A stretch of 64,000 bases of DNA from Topomyia yanbarensis (GCF_030247195.1 NC_080672.1:32247906-32311905), one strand, 5' to 3'. Positions 48,434-59,419 are shown, numbered from the stretch's first letter. Numbers and translations: made by a program. The notes: generated by a model not told the origin, from the sequence alone.

Positions 48434-51400
48434 CTAAATTGGGATATTTATCGTTTTAATGAAATTGTAAATAAGGGACATATAGGGGAGATCGCGATTT
48501 GCTAGCATATCCCGGACTGGGACATTGGGTGGTCTACCTCGGGCCCGAAGGGAATCCTTTAACAGAGACCTGGCGTCACAATACTCGGCACAAACCCAGA
48601 CAACGTGGTCGATGTCGTGATAACCCTCGTCACAAGCGCACAGACTACTCTCCGCAAGCCCAATACGCCGCAAATGTGCATGCAACGTGTAGTGGTTAGA
48701 CATGAGCCGGGACATTACACGAATAAAATCCCGACCCACATCCATCCCCCTGAACCAAGGCTTCGTTGATACCTTCGGGATAATGGAATGTAGCCATCGT
48801 CCAAGTTCACCATTGCTCCATGAGGTTTGCCAACTGTTGAGTGTCCTCTGACGACAAATACTAAAAAATTCGTTGAAGCAGATTGGTCTTTCGTATATGT
48901 CACCATTTAATGCGCCCACCTTTGCTAATGAGTCGGCCTTTTCATTGCCCGGGATAGAGCAATGAGAGGGGACCCAAACAAAGGTAATCTGGTAAGATTT
49001 TTCAGATAACGTATACAAGGACTCCCGTATCTTCCCCAGAAAATACGGGAATTGTTTTTTGGGCTTCATCGCACGAAGAGCCTCGATAGAGCTGAGGCTG
49101 TCCGAGATGATGAAGTAGTGATCTGTGGGCAGAGTGTCGATGATCCCAAGGGTGTACTGAATAGCAGCTAATTCTGCGACGTAAACTGAAGCGGGATCAT
49201 TGAGCTTGAATGAAGCGGTGATAGTATTATTGAAGATACCGAAGCCAGTGGACCCATCGAGATTCGATCCGTCAGTGTAGAACATTTTGTCACAGTCGAC
49301 TTCACGGAATTTATTATAAAATATATTGGGGATCACTTGTGGGAGTATATGGTCCGGTATTCCACGAATCTCTTCCTTCATGGATGTGTCGAAGAATACA
49401 GTAGAATCAGAAGTATCTAGAAAACGGGCATGGTTGGGATTATACGAAGAAGGATTGATGCTCTGTGCCATGTAGTCGAAGTACAAGGACATAAAACGGG
49501 TTTGAGAATTAAGCTCGACGAGTCTTTCGAAGTTTTCAATCACCAACGGGTTCAAGATATCGCATCGAATGAGCAATCGATATGAGAGTTCCCAAAATCG
49601 ATTTTTCAACGGGAGAACGCCCGACAGCACTTCAAGACTCATCGTATGGGTCGACTGCATGCACCCTAAGGCGATACGCAAACAACGATACTGAATTCTT
49701 TCGAGTTTGATGAAATGTATGTTCGCCGCGGAGCGAAAGCAGAAGCATCCGTATTCCATTACCGACAGTATCGTTGTTTGATACAACCTAATTAGGTCTC
49801 CTGGGTGGGCACCCCACCATGTTCCAGTTATTGTCCGGAGAAAATTGATCCTTTGTTGGCATTTTTGTTTCAGATACCTAATGTGACATCCCCAGGTACC
49901 TTTCGAGTCGAACCAGACCCCGAGATATTTAAATGTGAACACCTGATTGATCGTTACACCCATGAGTAGAAGCTGGAGTTGCGCCGGCTCACGCTTCCTA
50001 GAAAAGACGACCAGCTCAGTTTTCTCCGTGGAGAACTCGATACCCAGCTGAAGAGCCCAAGCAGACAAATTGTCCAAAGTATCTTGTAATGGTTCTTGCA
50101 AATCGGCAGCTTTGGGCCCTGTAACAGAGACCACCCCGTCGTCTGCAAGTTGCCTTAGCGTGCATGAATTGGCAAGACAATCGTCAATGTCATTCACGTA
50201 AAAATTGTAGAGTAGGGGACTTAGACATGAGCCCTGGGGAAGACCCATGTAGCTAAATCGCGATGTTGTTAAGTCGCCATGCGAAAAATGCATATGCTTC
50301 TCAGACAACAGGTTTAGCAAAAAGTTATTTAAAATCGGCGAAAGACCATGCTGATGCAGCTTCTCTGAAAGAACATTGATAGAAACTGAGTCAAAAGCCC
50401 CCTTAATATCCAAGAAGACTGATGCCATCTGCTCTTTGTTAGCATAGGCCATTTGGATTTCTGTAGAAAGCAACGCAAGGCAATCGTTCGTCCCTTTGCC
50501 TTTGCGGAAGCCAAATTGTGTATCTGACAGTAAGCCATTTGCTTCGACCCAATTGTCGAGGCGAAACAAGATCATTTTCTCGAACAACTTCCGGATACAG
50601 GAAAGCATTGCAATCGGTCGGTACGAGTTGTGGTCGGAGGCTGGTTTTCCCGGTTTTGCGATGGCGATGACCTTCACTTGCCTCCAGTCGTGAGGAACAA
50701 TGTTACCCTCAAGGAACTTGTTAAATAAATTCAGCAAACGCCTTTTAGCAGAATCAGGCAGATTCTTCAACAAGTTGAATTTGATTCTGTCTAACCCCGG
50801 GGCGTTATTGTTGCACGATAAGAGGGCAAGTGAGAACTCCACCATCGAAAACGGTGTTTCGTTCGCGGTATCGTGAGGAGACGCGGCGTGGTATGTTTTC
50901 TGTACCGGGACAGAGTCTGGACAGATCTTCTTGGCGAAGGCGAATATCCAGCGGTTTGAATATTCCACGTTCTCGTTAATACTATTTCGGTTACGCATAC
51001 GTCGAGCCGTACCCCAAAGAGTGCTCATCGCTGTTTCTCTCGTTAACCCGTCGACGAACCGGCGCCAATAACTGCGTTTCTTGGCTTTCATCAAACACTT
51101 CATTCGCTTTTCTAGCGACGCGTACTGTCGATAGCTATCGGGTAACCCGTCGTCCCGAAAGGTTTTATACGCAGTGGACTTTTCCGCGTACAGTTTTGAG
51201 CACTCTTTGTCCCACCACAGGGTGGGAGATCGTCCGTGGGTGTTCGCGCCCGGTACTGGTTTAGTCTGAGCTTGATTCGCACTGTCGAGAATCAAGCCAG
51301 CCAAAAACCTGTACTCTTCCTCCGGAGGAAGTTCTTGAATGGATTCGATTTTAGCGGATATCGCGGTCGCGTAACTCTTCCAATCAATGTTCCGTGTGAG

Positions 51401-52141
51401 GTCATATGAGACATTGATTGTTTCTGATGGTCTTGAACCGTTGGCAATTGAAATTACGATAGGCAAATGGTCGCTACCGTGGGGATCAGGGATCACCTTC
51501 CACGTGCAATCTAACTGTAGCGAAGTCGAGCATAGAGATAAATCCAACGCGCTTGCGCGTGTTGGTGGTGTAGGAATCCGTGTCATTTCTCCCGTGTTTA
51601 AGATGGTCATGTTGAAATTGTCGCAAAGATCTTGGATTAATGTTGATCTGTTATCATCGTGAAGACCACCCCATACCGTACCGTGCGAGTTAAAGTCTCC
51701 TAGAACTAGCCGCGGTGCCGGTAGGAATTCCGTGATATTACAAAGCGTTCGGTTCCCTACCGACGCTCTAGGGGGAATGTAGATGGAAGCAATGCTAAGG
51801 TATTTGCTTTTGATCCTTATTTCACAAGCGACAACTTCAATGCCTGGTGTCGAAGGGAGGTTAATTCGGTTGAAAGAATAGCACTTTTTGATCCCCAAAA
51901 GTACTCCTCCATAGGGGTTTTCTCGATCCAGACGAATTATATTAAAGTCGTGGAAGTTGAGATTTATATCGGAAGTTAGCCAAGTTTCACATAATGCGAA
52001 AACATCACATTTTAAACTATTTAGTAAAAATTTAAAGGAATCAATTTTCGGGAGGATACTTCTGCTGTTCCACTGTAGAACAGTGATCGAATCAGTGACC
52101 TCGTTCGATGACTTAGCCATCGAAGGATACGATCGCTGCAA
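48434..52141 (-). CDS. I-clade LINE ORF2: endonuclease, reverse transcriptase, RNase H
   Basis: 1235 residues, uninterrupted. Residues about 18-225 are the AP-type endonuclease (LQWNSRS, CETWLT, LVLGDFNSHG, GSDHLPI), which nicks target DNA. About 485-745 is the RT: YRPIAMLSCIRKLFEK, FGFRKGKGTNDCL, motif A VFLDIKGAFDSV, motif B MGLPQGSCLSPLLYN and the catalytic LADD (Leu where most LINEs have Tyr or Phe). About 960-1090 is RNase H (FYTDGSNLDGSTGFGI, ISDSLSSIEALR, WVPSHCSIPGNEKADSLA). Near 1165-1190 the cluster CACDEGYHDIDHVVWVC may bind zinc. All catalytic residues I can judge are present. It probably starts translation by reinitiation after ORF1, as the overlap suggests. Confidence 0.95.
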   Translation of the reverse strand: MQRSYPSMAKSSNEVTDSITVLQWNSRSILPKIDSFKFLLNSLKCDVFALCETWLTSDINLNFHDFNIIRLDRENPYGGVLLGIKKCYSFNRINLPSTPGIEVVACEIRIKSKYLSIASIYIPPRASVGNRTLCNITEFLPAPRLVLGDFNSHGTVWGGLHDDNRSTLIQDLCDNFNMTILNTGEMTRIPTPPTRASALDLSLCSTSLQLDCTWKVIPDPHGSDHLPIVISIANGSRPSETINVSYDLTRNIDWKSYATAISAKIESIQELPPEEEYRFLAGLILDSANQAQTKPVPGANTHGRSPTLWWDKECSKLYAEKSTAYKTFRDDGLPDSYRQYASLEKRMKCLMKAKKRSYWRRFVDGLTRETAMSTLWGTARRMRNRNSINENVEYSNRWIFAFAKKICPDSVPVQKTYHAASPHDTANETPFSMVEFSLALLSCNNNAPGLDRIKFNLLKNLPDSAKRRLLNLFNKFLEGNIVPHDWRQVKVIAIAKPGKPASDHNSYRPIAMLSCIRKLFEKMILFRLDNWVEANGLLSDTQFGFRKGKGTNDCLALLSTEIQMAYANKEQMASVFLDIKGAFDSVSINVLSEKLHQHGLSPILNNFLLNLLSEKHMHFSHGDLTTSRFSYMGLPQGSCLSPLLYNFYVNDIDDCLANSCTLRQLADDGVVSVTGPKAADLQEPLQDTLDNLSAWALQLGIEFSTEKTELVVFSRKREPAQLQLLLMGVTINQVFTFKYLGVWFDSKGTWGCHIRYLKQKCQQRINFLRTITGTWWGAHPGDLIRLYQTTILSVMEYGCFCFRSAANIHFIKLERIQYRCLRIALGCMQSTHTMSLEVLSGVLPLKNRFWELSYRLLIRCDILNPLVIENFERLVELNSQTRFMSLYFDYMAQSINPSSYNPNHARFLDTSDSTVFFDTSMKEEIRGIPDHILPQVIPNIFYNKFREVDCDKMFYTDGSNLDGSTGFGIFNNTITASFKLNDPASVYVAELAAIQYTLGIIDTLPTDHYFIISDSLSSIEALRAMKPKKQFPYFLGKIRESLYTLSEKSYQITFVWVPSHCSIPGNEKADSLAKVGALNGDIYERPICFNEFFSICRQRTLNSWQTSWSNGELGRWLHSIIPKVSTKPWFRGMDVGRDFIRVMSRLMSNHYTLHAHLRRIGLAESSLCACDEGYHDIDHVVWVCAEYCDARSLLKDSLRARGRPPNVPVRDMLANRDLPYMSLIYNFIKTINIPI

Positions 52142-53450
52142 GGAGGGGCCATTTAGTAGTCAACTGCTTCAAAAATGTTTGCACTATAGGGAGAAAACGT
52201 ATCAGAAGGCTTTTAAGAGGATCGGTAACATTGAAAGCTGTGAAAATTAAGTCCACGATGTCAGAAAATTTCATTAGTCCATTACTGGACTGAGTGTCTG
52301 TTTGAAAAAGAGGGACACTTGGGGTTTCTGGTGTCCCTGGAAGTGGTGGGTACTCCTTGTTTGAATTAAAATTTCCAAATCCAGGAGCAGATTGCTTCGG
52401 CATTAGTGCAGCACTTCCGTTGGATTTATTAGATGTGGTTGGCGCACTCTCAGAGGAGGACACCTTGGGACCCTTACGGGGCAGTCTAGGGGAGGCAGGA
52501 TTTCTCCGCTTCCTGGACTCCCCCGGGTTAACAAAAGATGTTCCCTCTTGTGGATTATCAGATTCTTGCTCAACAGGAGCCAAAAGAGCAAAGGAGTTTT
52601 CGGAAAGGACAGATGGCGAAGCATTCTTTAACATTTCTGCATAAGAGCGCTTCGAGCGTTCCTTGAGGGAGCGCTTAATTTTATCCCCGCGCTGTTTGTA
52701 CGCAGGGCATGATTTAAGAGCATGCGGAGGGCCCCCGCAGTAAACACACTTTTCAGTGTCTTTGTCACAAGAGTCATCCTCATGCTCTCCACCGCACTTG
52801 CCACATCGTTTTTTATTGCCACAAAAGGTGGCTGTGTGGCCCAACTGTTTGCAGTTGCTGCAGTTCATTACCCGCGGTACAAACAGGCGTACAGGCAGGC
52901 GAACCCTATCCAGAAGGACATAATTTGGAAGAGACGATCCGGCGAAAGTCACCCGAAGCGAGGCTGATGGTATATAGGATTCTTTATCTCCAGCGAGCGT
53001 GTGCAATTTCTTGCAGTCTAATATTTTCACCGGCTTTAGTAGGGGGTTTTTAAAACAGCCAGCCCCATACTTCAGCACGTCCTCGCATGTCAAACTCGCC
53101 TCGGTTATGACCCCGTCGACCTCTACATCTACACACGGTACATACACCCTATAATGCTGCGTAAAGCGGGTACAGGAAGCAATCCCGTTTGCCTGTGCGA
53201 GGTCGCTAACAACAATTTTTAACTTATTCGCGCGAACCTTTGTAATCTGGGTCACGGCCGAGTAATGCTCTGTCAGATCACGTGATATTTTCAAAATATC
53301 AAATGATTTATTGGTGGTCCGGAAGTAAACCACAAATGGCCCAGTCGAGTTCTCTGGGTATGCTTTTAGGCGAGGGGGTTTGGTAGGAGGCTTATCAGGG
53401 GATGTTTCATCATCCATATTATCATCGGTGGGCTGACCGTCGAGGGACAT
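52113..53450 (-). CDS. I-clade LINE ORF1, gag-like RNA-binding protein
   Basis: 445 residues. The N-terminal part is acidic and proline-rich (DETSPDKPPTKPPRLKAYPE), followed by a fold of about 100 residues resembling an RRM-like gag domain (FVVYFRTTNKSFDILKISRD). Three CCHC zinc knuckles follow: CSNCKQLGHTATFC (about residue 197), CGKCGGEHEDDSC (about 216) and CVYCGGPPHALKSC (about 235). The C-terminal third is basic and Ser/Pro-rich, then hydrophobic near the end. Such proteins coat the element's RNA and form the particle with ORF2 product. ATG at 53450 is about 300 bp from the predicted transcription start. The stop at 52113 lies 29 bp inside ORF2. Confidence 0.93.
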   Translation of the reverse strand: MSLDGQPTDDNMDDETSPDKPPTKPPRLKAYPENSTGPFVVYFRTTNKSFDILKISRDLTEHYSAVTQITKVRANKLKIVVSDLAQANGIASCTRFTQHYRVYVPCVDVEVDGVITEASLTCEDVLKYGAGCFKNPLLKPVKILDCKKLHTLAGDKESYIPSASLRVTFAGSSLPNYVLLDRVRLPVRLFVPRVMNCSNCKQLGHTATFCGNKKRCGKCGGEHEDDSCDKDTEKCVYCGGPPHALKSCPAYKQRGDKIKRSLKERSKRSYAEMLKNASPSVLSENSFALLAPVEQESDNPQEGTSFVNPGESRKRRNPASPRLPRKGPKVSSSESAPTTSNKSNGSAALMPKQSAPGFGNFNSNKEYPPLPGTPETPSVPLFQTDTQSSNGLMKFSDIVDLIFTAFNVTDPLKSLLIRFLPIVQTFLKQLTTKWPLLAAIVSFDG

Positions 53451-53722
53451 TTTAGCGCGAGATCAGCACTTCGCGCAAAGAACGATAAAAAGAGCAGTAA
53501 CGGAATGTATCAAGGGCAAAACAGAAAATAATAGTAGAAGGGAAACAGGTACTTATCTTTTCGATGCCGATGACCTTTGCTGGGACTGGCTGACAATACC
53601 AGCACGACACACTTTGTTTTCGAAACAAAGGCCTAGCAATCACAACTGGCTTTGACACTGCACTGAGCACTGGACACAATAAAAACTGAGCCGGGGAAGG
53701 CAACTGCAAAAGCACTAGCACA

Positions 53723-53756
53723 CGTCTTATCCGAGCGCAAGTCGAACAACGAATGA
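53723..53756 (-). promoter_or_regulatory. Internal LINE promoter: Inr plus DPE
   Basis: On the minus strand the element begins TCATTC, matching the arthropod initiator TCAKTY with A at 53754 as +1. AGACG lies at exactly +28 to +32 (53727-53723), matching the downstream promoter element RGWYV. No TATA box is needed, and because the promoter is downstream of +1 a full-length RNA carries it to the new site. Confidence 0.85.
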
Positions 53757-54049
53757 GGTCTTTCCTTTTCAATCATTCTTTGTTCTATTTCTAGTAGCGA
53801 GCACAAAAAACTGCCGAATAGTTTATACCGCTCAGAGTGCACTCAAGCTAGCATACAACTCGAGTATTGATTGTATGAATGGCGGTATCTTATTTAGTCG
53901 TTCATGGAGAGACAAAGCAGTACATAGTTGTCTTTTTAGTGATTATAGTAGGGTCATAGTTTGTACTCGATAAATATTAATTATATTGCGAAATTTTCAA
54001 TAACAAAGGTATAAAAACATATCTCTTTCGACAAATGTCTCAAGACCTC

Positions 54050-54081
54050 AGTCTATTTTCTACTTCTGCCCAAGTCAGACG
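54050..54081 (+). promoter_or_regulatory. Internal LINE promoter: Inr plus DPE
   Basis: TCAGTC places +1 at A 54050. AGACG is at +28 to +32 (54077-54081), followed by T. This is the same architecture and the same DPE sequence as in the full-length I-clade element at 53754-53723, although the rest of the leaders differ. Confidence 0.82.
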
Positions 54082-54175
54082 TACAATCGAACCAAGTGAA
54101 CAACAACTAGCAACCTCTCGATCTAGTGTGCATTGTCTCGAGAGCAAAGGAAACATTTAATTTATTCTTGCCGTC

Positions 54176-55199
54176 ATGAGTAAAGTTGACGAAAAAACTC
54201 TGCTCCGACCCAACACAGCGGTCGTTGACTTTAAATTCTGTTCAATAAGATTGAGTTTTAGTGAAGTGGAATACCTGCTGAAGGTGAAGATGCAGCTTAA
54301 GCTCAAGGAGGTTATGTATCTCCGGTATCATCATCTTCGCAATGTAGTACTCATATCATTCAACACGTTAGCCAAAGCTGAACGTTTCGTTTCGCAGAAT
54401 AACTTGAAGCACGTGGCTGAAAGTGATAAAGTTTGAATTAAGATTCCCGTGTATATAGAAAAAGACTATGTAGATGTAAAGCTACATGACCTATCACCAC
54501 GTACCCCTCCTGATCTAGTTGCAGAATACATGTCGCAATACGGAGAAGTAGAATCCGTTACACCTGATACGTGGAGAAATTTCCTCCTCCGTACACCTAA
54601 CGGTGTTCTTGTGGTGAGGATGCGGATTGAAAGACCTATCCCCTCCCACTTGACTATAAAACTTAAAACCCGCTACTATTAATCAAACTACGTTATGCAC
54701 CCATGAGGGGCAAACCCCTACGTGCAAGTATTGTAATCAGACAGCACACCATGGACAACCTTGCGCGGAAGATACAGAGGAGAATGCATCTCAACCGATT
54801 GCCAACGAATCCACGGAAAACCAACCCAAAAAAGAGTTTTCAATACCAATACCCGAACCACAAACGGTTGCAAAATTTGTGGCAGCTGTTCAGTCCATAT
54901 TGACAACTGCAAAAGCAGTATCCAGCACCCGAAAAACCACTGTAAGCAATATCGTCGAAGAAGATAAAAACAATGATGACGGGTTTACACTGGTCACCCG
55001 TAAGGGTAATAAGCAGGCAAAAACATCTGATCGCGAGCACCAAGACACCTTTAACGATAGAAGAGAATTAAATGATCCCCATGACGCAGTAGGCGAGCCG
55101 CGAAAGAAGTCTCCGCTCGCAATAAAAAGTTGCGCGCACGAGATCCAACGGGTAATCAATAATATTTGCTCTTTTATTTTTATTCTGCACATATTGTAA
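54176..55199 (+). pseudogene. LINE ORF1 with CCHC knuckle, interrupted
   Basis: ATG 54176 opens MSKVDEKTLLRPNTAVVDFK. A stop at 54434 is followed in the same frame region by IEKDYVDVKLHDLSPRTPPD (54449 onward) up to a stop at 54680. The sequence around 54722-54763 encodes CKYCNQTAHHGQPC, a perfect CX2CX4HX4C knuckle. The end (DDGFTLVTRKGNKQ, about 54978) resembles the C-terminal basic tail of LINE ORF1 proteins. At least one stop and one frame change break it, so this copy makes no full product. The role in the intact parent would be RNA binding. Confidence 0.8.
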
Positions 55200-55289
55200 A
55201 CACATGAAAGATCCACGGCTCCGTTAAGCCACCGCTATGAGCCGTGTCAAATACACTAAATAAAAAAAAAAATGTCTCAAGACAGTAAA

Positions 55290-57040
55290 AGTAATAGCTT
55301 TACGTTATACTGTATTTTTCTTGGAATATCGTGTTTCACCGGAATAATGAACCAAGGAATAATAAAATTCCTCATTTTCCGCTTGATTTAATCGAACATG
55401 GGTAACACTTCCGACACCGGCTGTCCGGAGTTGAAGTCGTATTTTTTACAAACTGAGAACTTCCGAGATAATTCAACACACGATAAATCTATCAAAAATT
55501 CTCGGCAGCCGGCTGCCCAGAGCAAAAAAAATACATGATAACAATTCTGAGAGTGCAGAGATCGTATCACATATCAAGGTGAATCCAGATTTATGTAATT
55601 CTTTACCCCATCCCACTAACAAAACTTCCTTCCCGTGGCAAACATGGAGATGCAGAGGTATACACAGTCTCCATAGCAACGTTTGTTACACTAAGATTCT
55701 TTTCCTTCCCCGATGACTGTATGGACGTGGCCGGCGCCGTTATTGCCATTTCAAAGTGTACCACTTTCGAAACGTGCACATTGAGAATGGATAGCTACTC
55801 CCAGGCTCACACATATACTTCAAAACTTACCAGCTTTTCAGTTTTCTACTATCTTTCCTATCTCCTATTTATATCTTATTCAACTTGTTTCCATATTTCT
55901 TGTATTTCCTGTATATTGAAAAAAGAAAGAAAAGAAAGAACTGATTGATATCGTGTCTCTTTCAGCGCTGGCGTTCCTCTGAGCCTGCTATCACTGCCTG
56001 TTGGACTTGTGTAGGTCGTTCCATTGGAGATCTGTAAGAAACACTCCACGGTAAGTGAAGTACGAGGTTAAGTCACCCTTAGTTGCCATCAGAAAATCTT
56101 TTCATCGATTTCATCATCTGTGTTGAGATATCTGGGGATGGCGTGGTTTAAGTTTGCCCCCCCCCCTTGAGTTCTGTCTCCATTTGTACAAAACGAAAGT
56201 AATACTGCCTGTTCTCAAGCACCTGCTCAGAAGCTATACACCACTGAAAGCCCTACGTCTGAACTCCGTACGTACCGCCCATTGAACGAGTATGCGTTTC
56301 ACTGTCTCAAAATGTTCATAAAACGGTCAATAACGACGCCGTCCATGAGCAACACTGTTCTACCGGGGAAGAAAAGTAAAGGAGAATACCTCTTCCTCTC
56401 CACGAGCATCACGGGAAAGGAATTGTGTTAGTAGGAAAGGTTGATCAGAAGGTATGTCAAGGTAGATTATACGATCGTAGAAACACGTACAAAAACCAAA
56501 ATTTTAACGAGCTGAACTCCGGACAACTGGTTATCGGGCAGCTTTTCCTCTTCATCATATGACTGGATTAATGATCAAATCTCGATGTATTTTAGTTTTT
56601 GTTGTGAAAAAGATTAATTTTGCTTTTAAATTTGCTTAAAAATAACTGAAGGTTGTGAAGAGATTGTAAAATAATTTTGTGCGGCCAGAATAAGCACTAA
56701 CTGTACCGAAAGCCTTAATTTGTATGAAAGATACACTAGCAGCTTCACGCGCGCGTCGCATATTTTCATTCCTTGTCAGCGCATGACCACAGATCCCATC
56801 CAATCTTCGCTTGAAAGGAACTGAATCAGACTCTTGCCCTCGAATCTGAGTTAGGCCAAAGTTACAGATTCACTCACCACAGAATGGATAAAATGATGCA
56901 AAACTTTTGTCTAGTCATACAACCTACGATACGGAGCGACTTTGCCCTATGGACTAATGTTGTTATCGCCTCTTACGACATGGGAGCAGGTTCCCAGTGG
57001 TTCTATTCTTCGCTGAAAAACTGCAAAAAGATTTCAGCCC
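55290..57040. other. Non-coding DNA, no supported gene
   Basis: Contains a C-run (56158-56167) and a short GAAA tract (55920-55940). Frames at 55721 and 56884 have no recognised features; the latter runs into the tandem repeat that begins near 57050. Confidence 0.5.
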
Positions 57041-57049
57041 GCCGGACAC

Positions 57050-58500
57050 CACACGGCAAACAACACGTTCCATAGTGACATGACCGGAAACTGTAATGAA
57101 ATTAGAGAACTCACTCTGTCCTAGCATCTGCACCATACACTAAAAATGAAGCATAAGATTCACCGGAATATGCGAATAATAAATAATTTATGCACGCGGT
57201 TATAAAAAATAATTTATGCGCGCAAATTTACATACACGCTAGCGCTCGCGACAACAACGTTAATATACAAACGTTCGAGTCCTTCGCGATCATTCACGCA
57301 CACCTACGTCTAAGATCTCAAGAACAGGAGAACACCCTGGTGACTAAGTAAATATTTTAGCATTTATAAATTTACCGACGTGGTCGAGGGGGTGAACCTC
57401 CAAACGCCCGTGCTGGCGCGATCATGAATCGGTTGCATCCGGAAGTTATTACCACCGGCCCTAGTAGCATAGGTCCAATGCCTTCAGGTGAACCAAACAA
57501 TAAAATGACGCTCATATCAGAAAAACAACACGTTCCATGGCGACTAAAAAATCGAATTTATACACGCGACAAACACGATACCATACAAATGCTTGAGCAC
57601 ATCGCGATCGTTCACGCAACCTACATCATCCATACAACATCCCGGCGATAAGGTGAACATCTCAGCACTTGCAAATTTTCAAACGTGGTCTCAAGCGTGA
57701 AGCTATGAACTTCCGCGCTCGCGCGATCATGAATCGATCACTTCCGGAAGTCTCTATCCTCGGTACCAGAAGTCTAGGTTCATGCCTTCAAGTGGATCAA
57801 TTGAAAAATGAAAAGTCACATATCCACTAGACAACACGTTCCACGGCGATATGACCGGAAACTTAAGCGATATGAGAGAATTCACTCCCTGTCAGAATCT
57901 GACCCGTACACCGAAAATTATATATCAGAATGCGGTCCGGTTACAAAATCGAATTCATAAAGGCGAAGTCACATACACGCGACCTCATGTTACAAACACG
58001 TTAACATACGAACGCACAAGCCCTTCGCGATTACATCCACAATCGCGCAAGCCTTGCAACATCTCAGTAATAAGGTGAACGTTTTAGTACTTATGAAGTT
58101 ACAAACGCGGTCTCAAATGCAAACCCACAAACGCCTGTGTTTTAGAGCTAATAAATCGGTCACGTCCGGAAATCTGTACCCTCCGTCCTAGCAGCTTAGG
58201 TCCATACATTCAGTTGGACCAATCAAAAAATACCGCTCATATACACTAGGCAACACATCGCGACATGACCCGGAATTCTTGTGATATGGAAGAACTCACT
58301 TTCTTCTAACATCTGAACTTTACATCGAAAATTAAGTATCAGATTCACAGTCCGCACGCGATCGTCCAAAAACACTCGCGAATTTGCGAAAAGACACACG
58401 GTCATAAAATAGAATTTATATACGCGCAGGTACACACACGGTAGCACACGAAACATACAAATACACACGCGATCGAACAAATTAACGTACAAGCACTAGA
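57050..58500. repeat. Long-unit tandem repeat (306-465 bp units)
   Basis: The block CAACACGTTCCA and variants recur at about 57061, 57526, 57832 and 58251. Each unit continues with GACATGACCGGAAACT, AGAATTCACTC, ACACGCGACA, TCCGGAAGT and TAGGTCCAATGCCTTCA phrases in the same order. Spacing is 465, 306 and 419 bp, so the second unit is internally deleted. Units are well diverged, so the array is old. CG content is unusually high for this window, with many ACGCG words. No function is apparent. Confidence 0.75.
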
Positions 58501-58538
58501 GCCCACGTTGGCTAGTATTTATGTGTAGAATATCTTTG

Positions 58539-58698
<160 letters not shown>

Positions 58699-59419
58699 CA
58701 TACAGCAACTCCATGAAAAAAGTTACGCGATCTCTCAGAATTCTGTAATATTTGGTAGAACCATCCCTTCCCGAAAAACATTAAATACGTATTTTTTTAT
58801 TTCGTCTTTCCACGTTGGATTGGTCCAAAAAATCTTGATCTTTCAAAAGCAGATTTAAAAAAAAATCATAACTTTTGAACCGCTGCACCGATTTTTATCG
58901 GTTATAGATCAAATGAATGACACTTAAGTGTAGTTTCAAGAAAAGATGGTTAAACTTTGAAAACATTGGGTTTCGTATGAACAAAATTCGTATTTAATTC
59001 GTTTTTCTTGATTTTCACTACGAGGGGCCTTAACTACTCCATATTTTTATATTTTTATTTGAAAGATCATTCTACACAACATATCCAAAGATATTGGGCC
59101 GCCAGATCTAGAGGTTTCAGAGATACAGTTTTTTGAAAATAAAAATTGGATGTATACACCCCACATGCATAGAAACGATGAAACCGCATAGTAGTTCACC
59201 ATACATCTCCATCGAGTCACAGCGGCTGTGAATAAAGAAATCCATGAGTTACTTACAAGCTGGGTGAAACATTCTTTTCAACCTGGGGGCTGCCCATTAA
59301 CAACGTAGAAAAAATGTCAGACATTGCAGATCCTGCCATTCCCTCGCGTTCAAAATATGTTTACCGAGTGCCATCTTTGGTTAGAAATTCCACTTCAATA
59401 AACATCCAGGTGGTTTTAA

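Larger units (their letters stand above)
47585..53756 (-). mobile_element. Full-length I-clade LINE, both ORFs intact
   Basis: Both ends are fixed. The A-tail (minus strand) is at 47598-47585, and GGTCTTTCC follows at 47576-47584, while GGTCTTTCCTTTT stands at 53757-53769: a TSD of at least 9 and up to 13 bp. Between them come a 5' leader with an internal promoter, ORF1 with three CCHC knuckles, ORF2 with endonuclease, RT and RNase H domains, and a 0.85-kb 3' UTR. ORF1 and ORF2 overlap by 29 bp in different frames. No stop or frameshift breaks either ORF. A 5'-truncated relative is at 3810-5840. It lies 4-10 kb upstream of the Ig gene's first coding exon, in the same orientation. Confidence 0.93.
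54047..55270 (+). mobile_element. ORF1-only (ORF2-less) LINE with TSD
   Basis: AAATGTCTCAAGAC occurs just before the element (54033-54046) and just after its A-tail (55270-55283), so the 1.2-kb unit is complete as inserted. It begins CTCAGTC with an internal promoter, holds a single gag-like ORF1 with a zinc knuckle, and goes directly to a 3' UTR (GATCCACGGCTCCGTTAAGC) and A-tail. There is no endonuclease, RT or RNase H. It therefore depends on another LINE's enzymes, much as mammalian HAL1 elements do. The 3' end style suggests a jockey-like parent, but I cannot confirm it. Confidence 0.85.
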
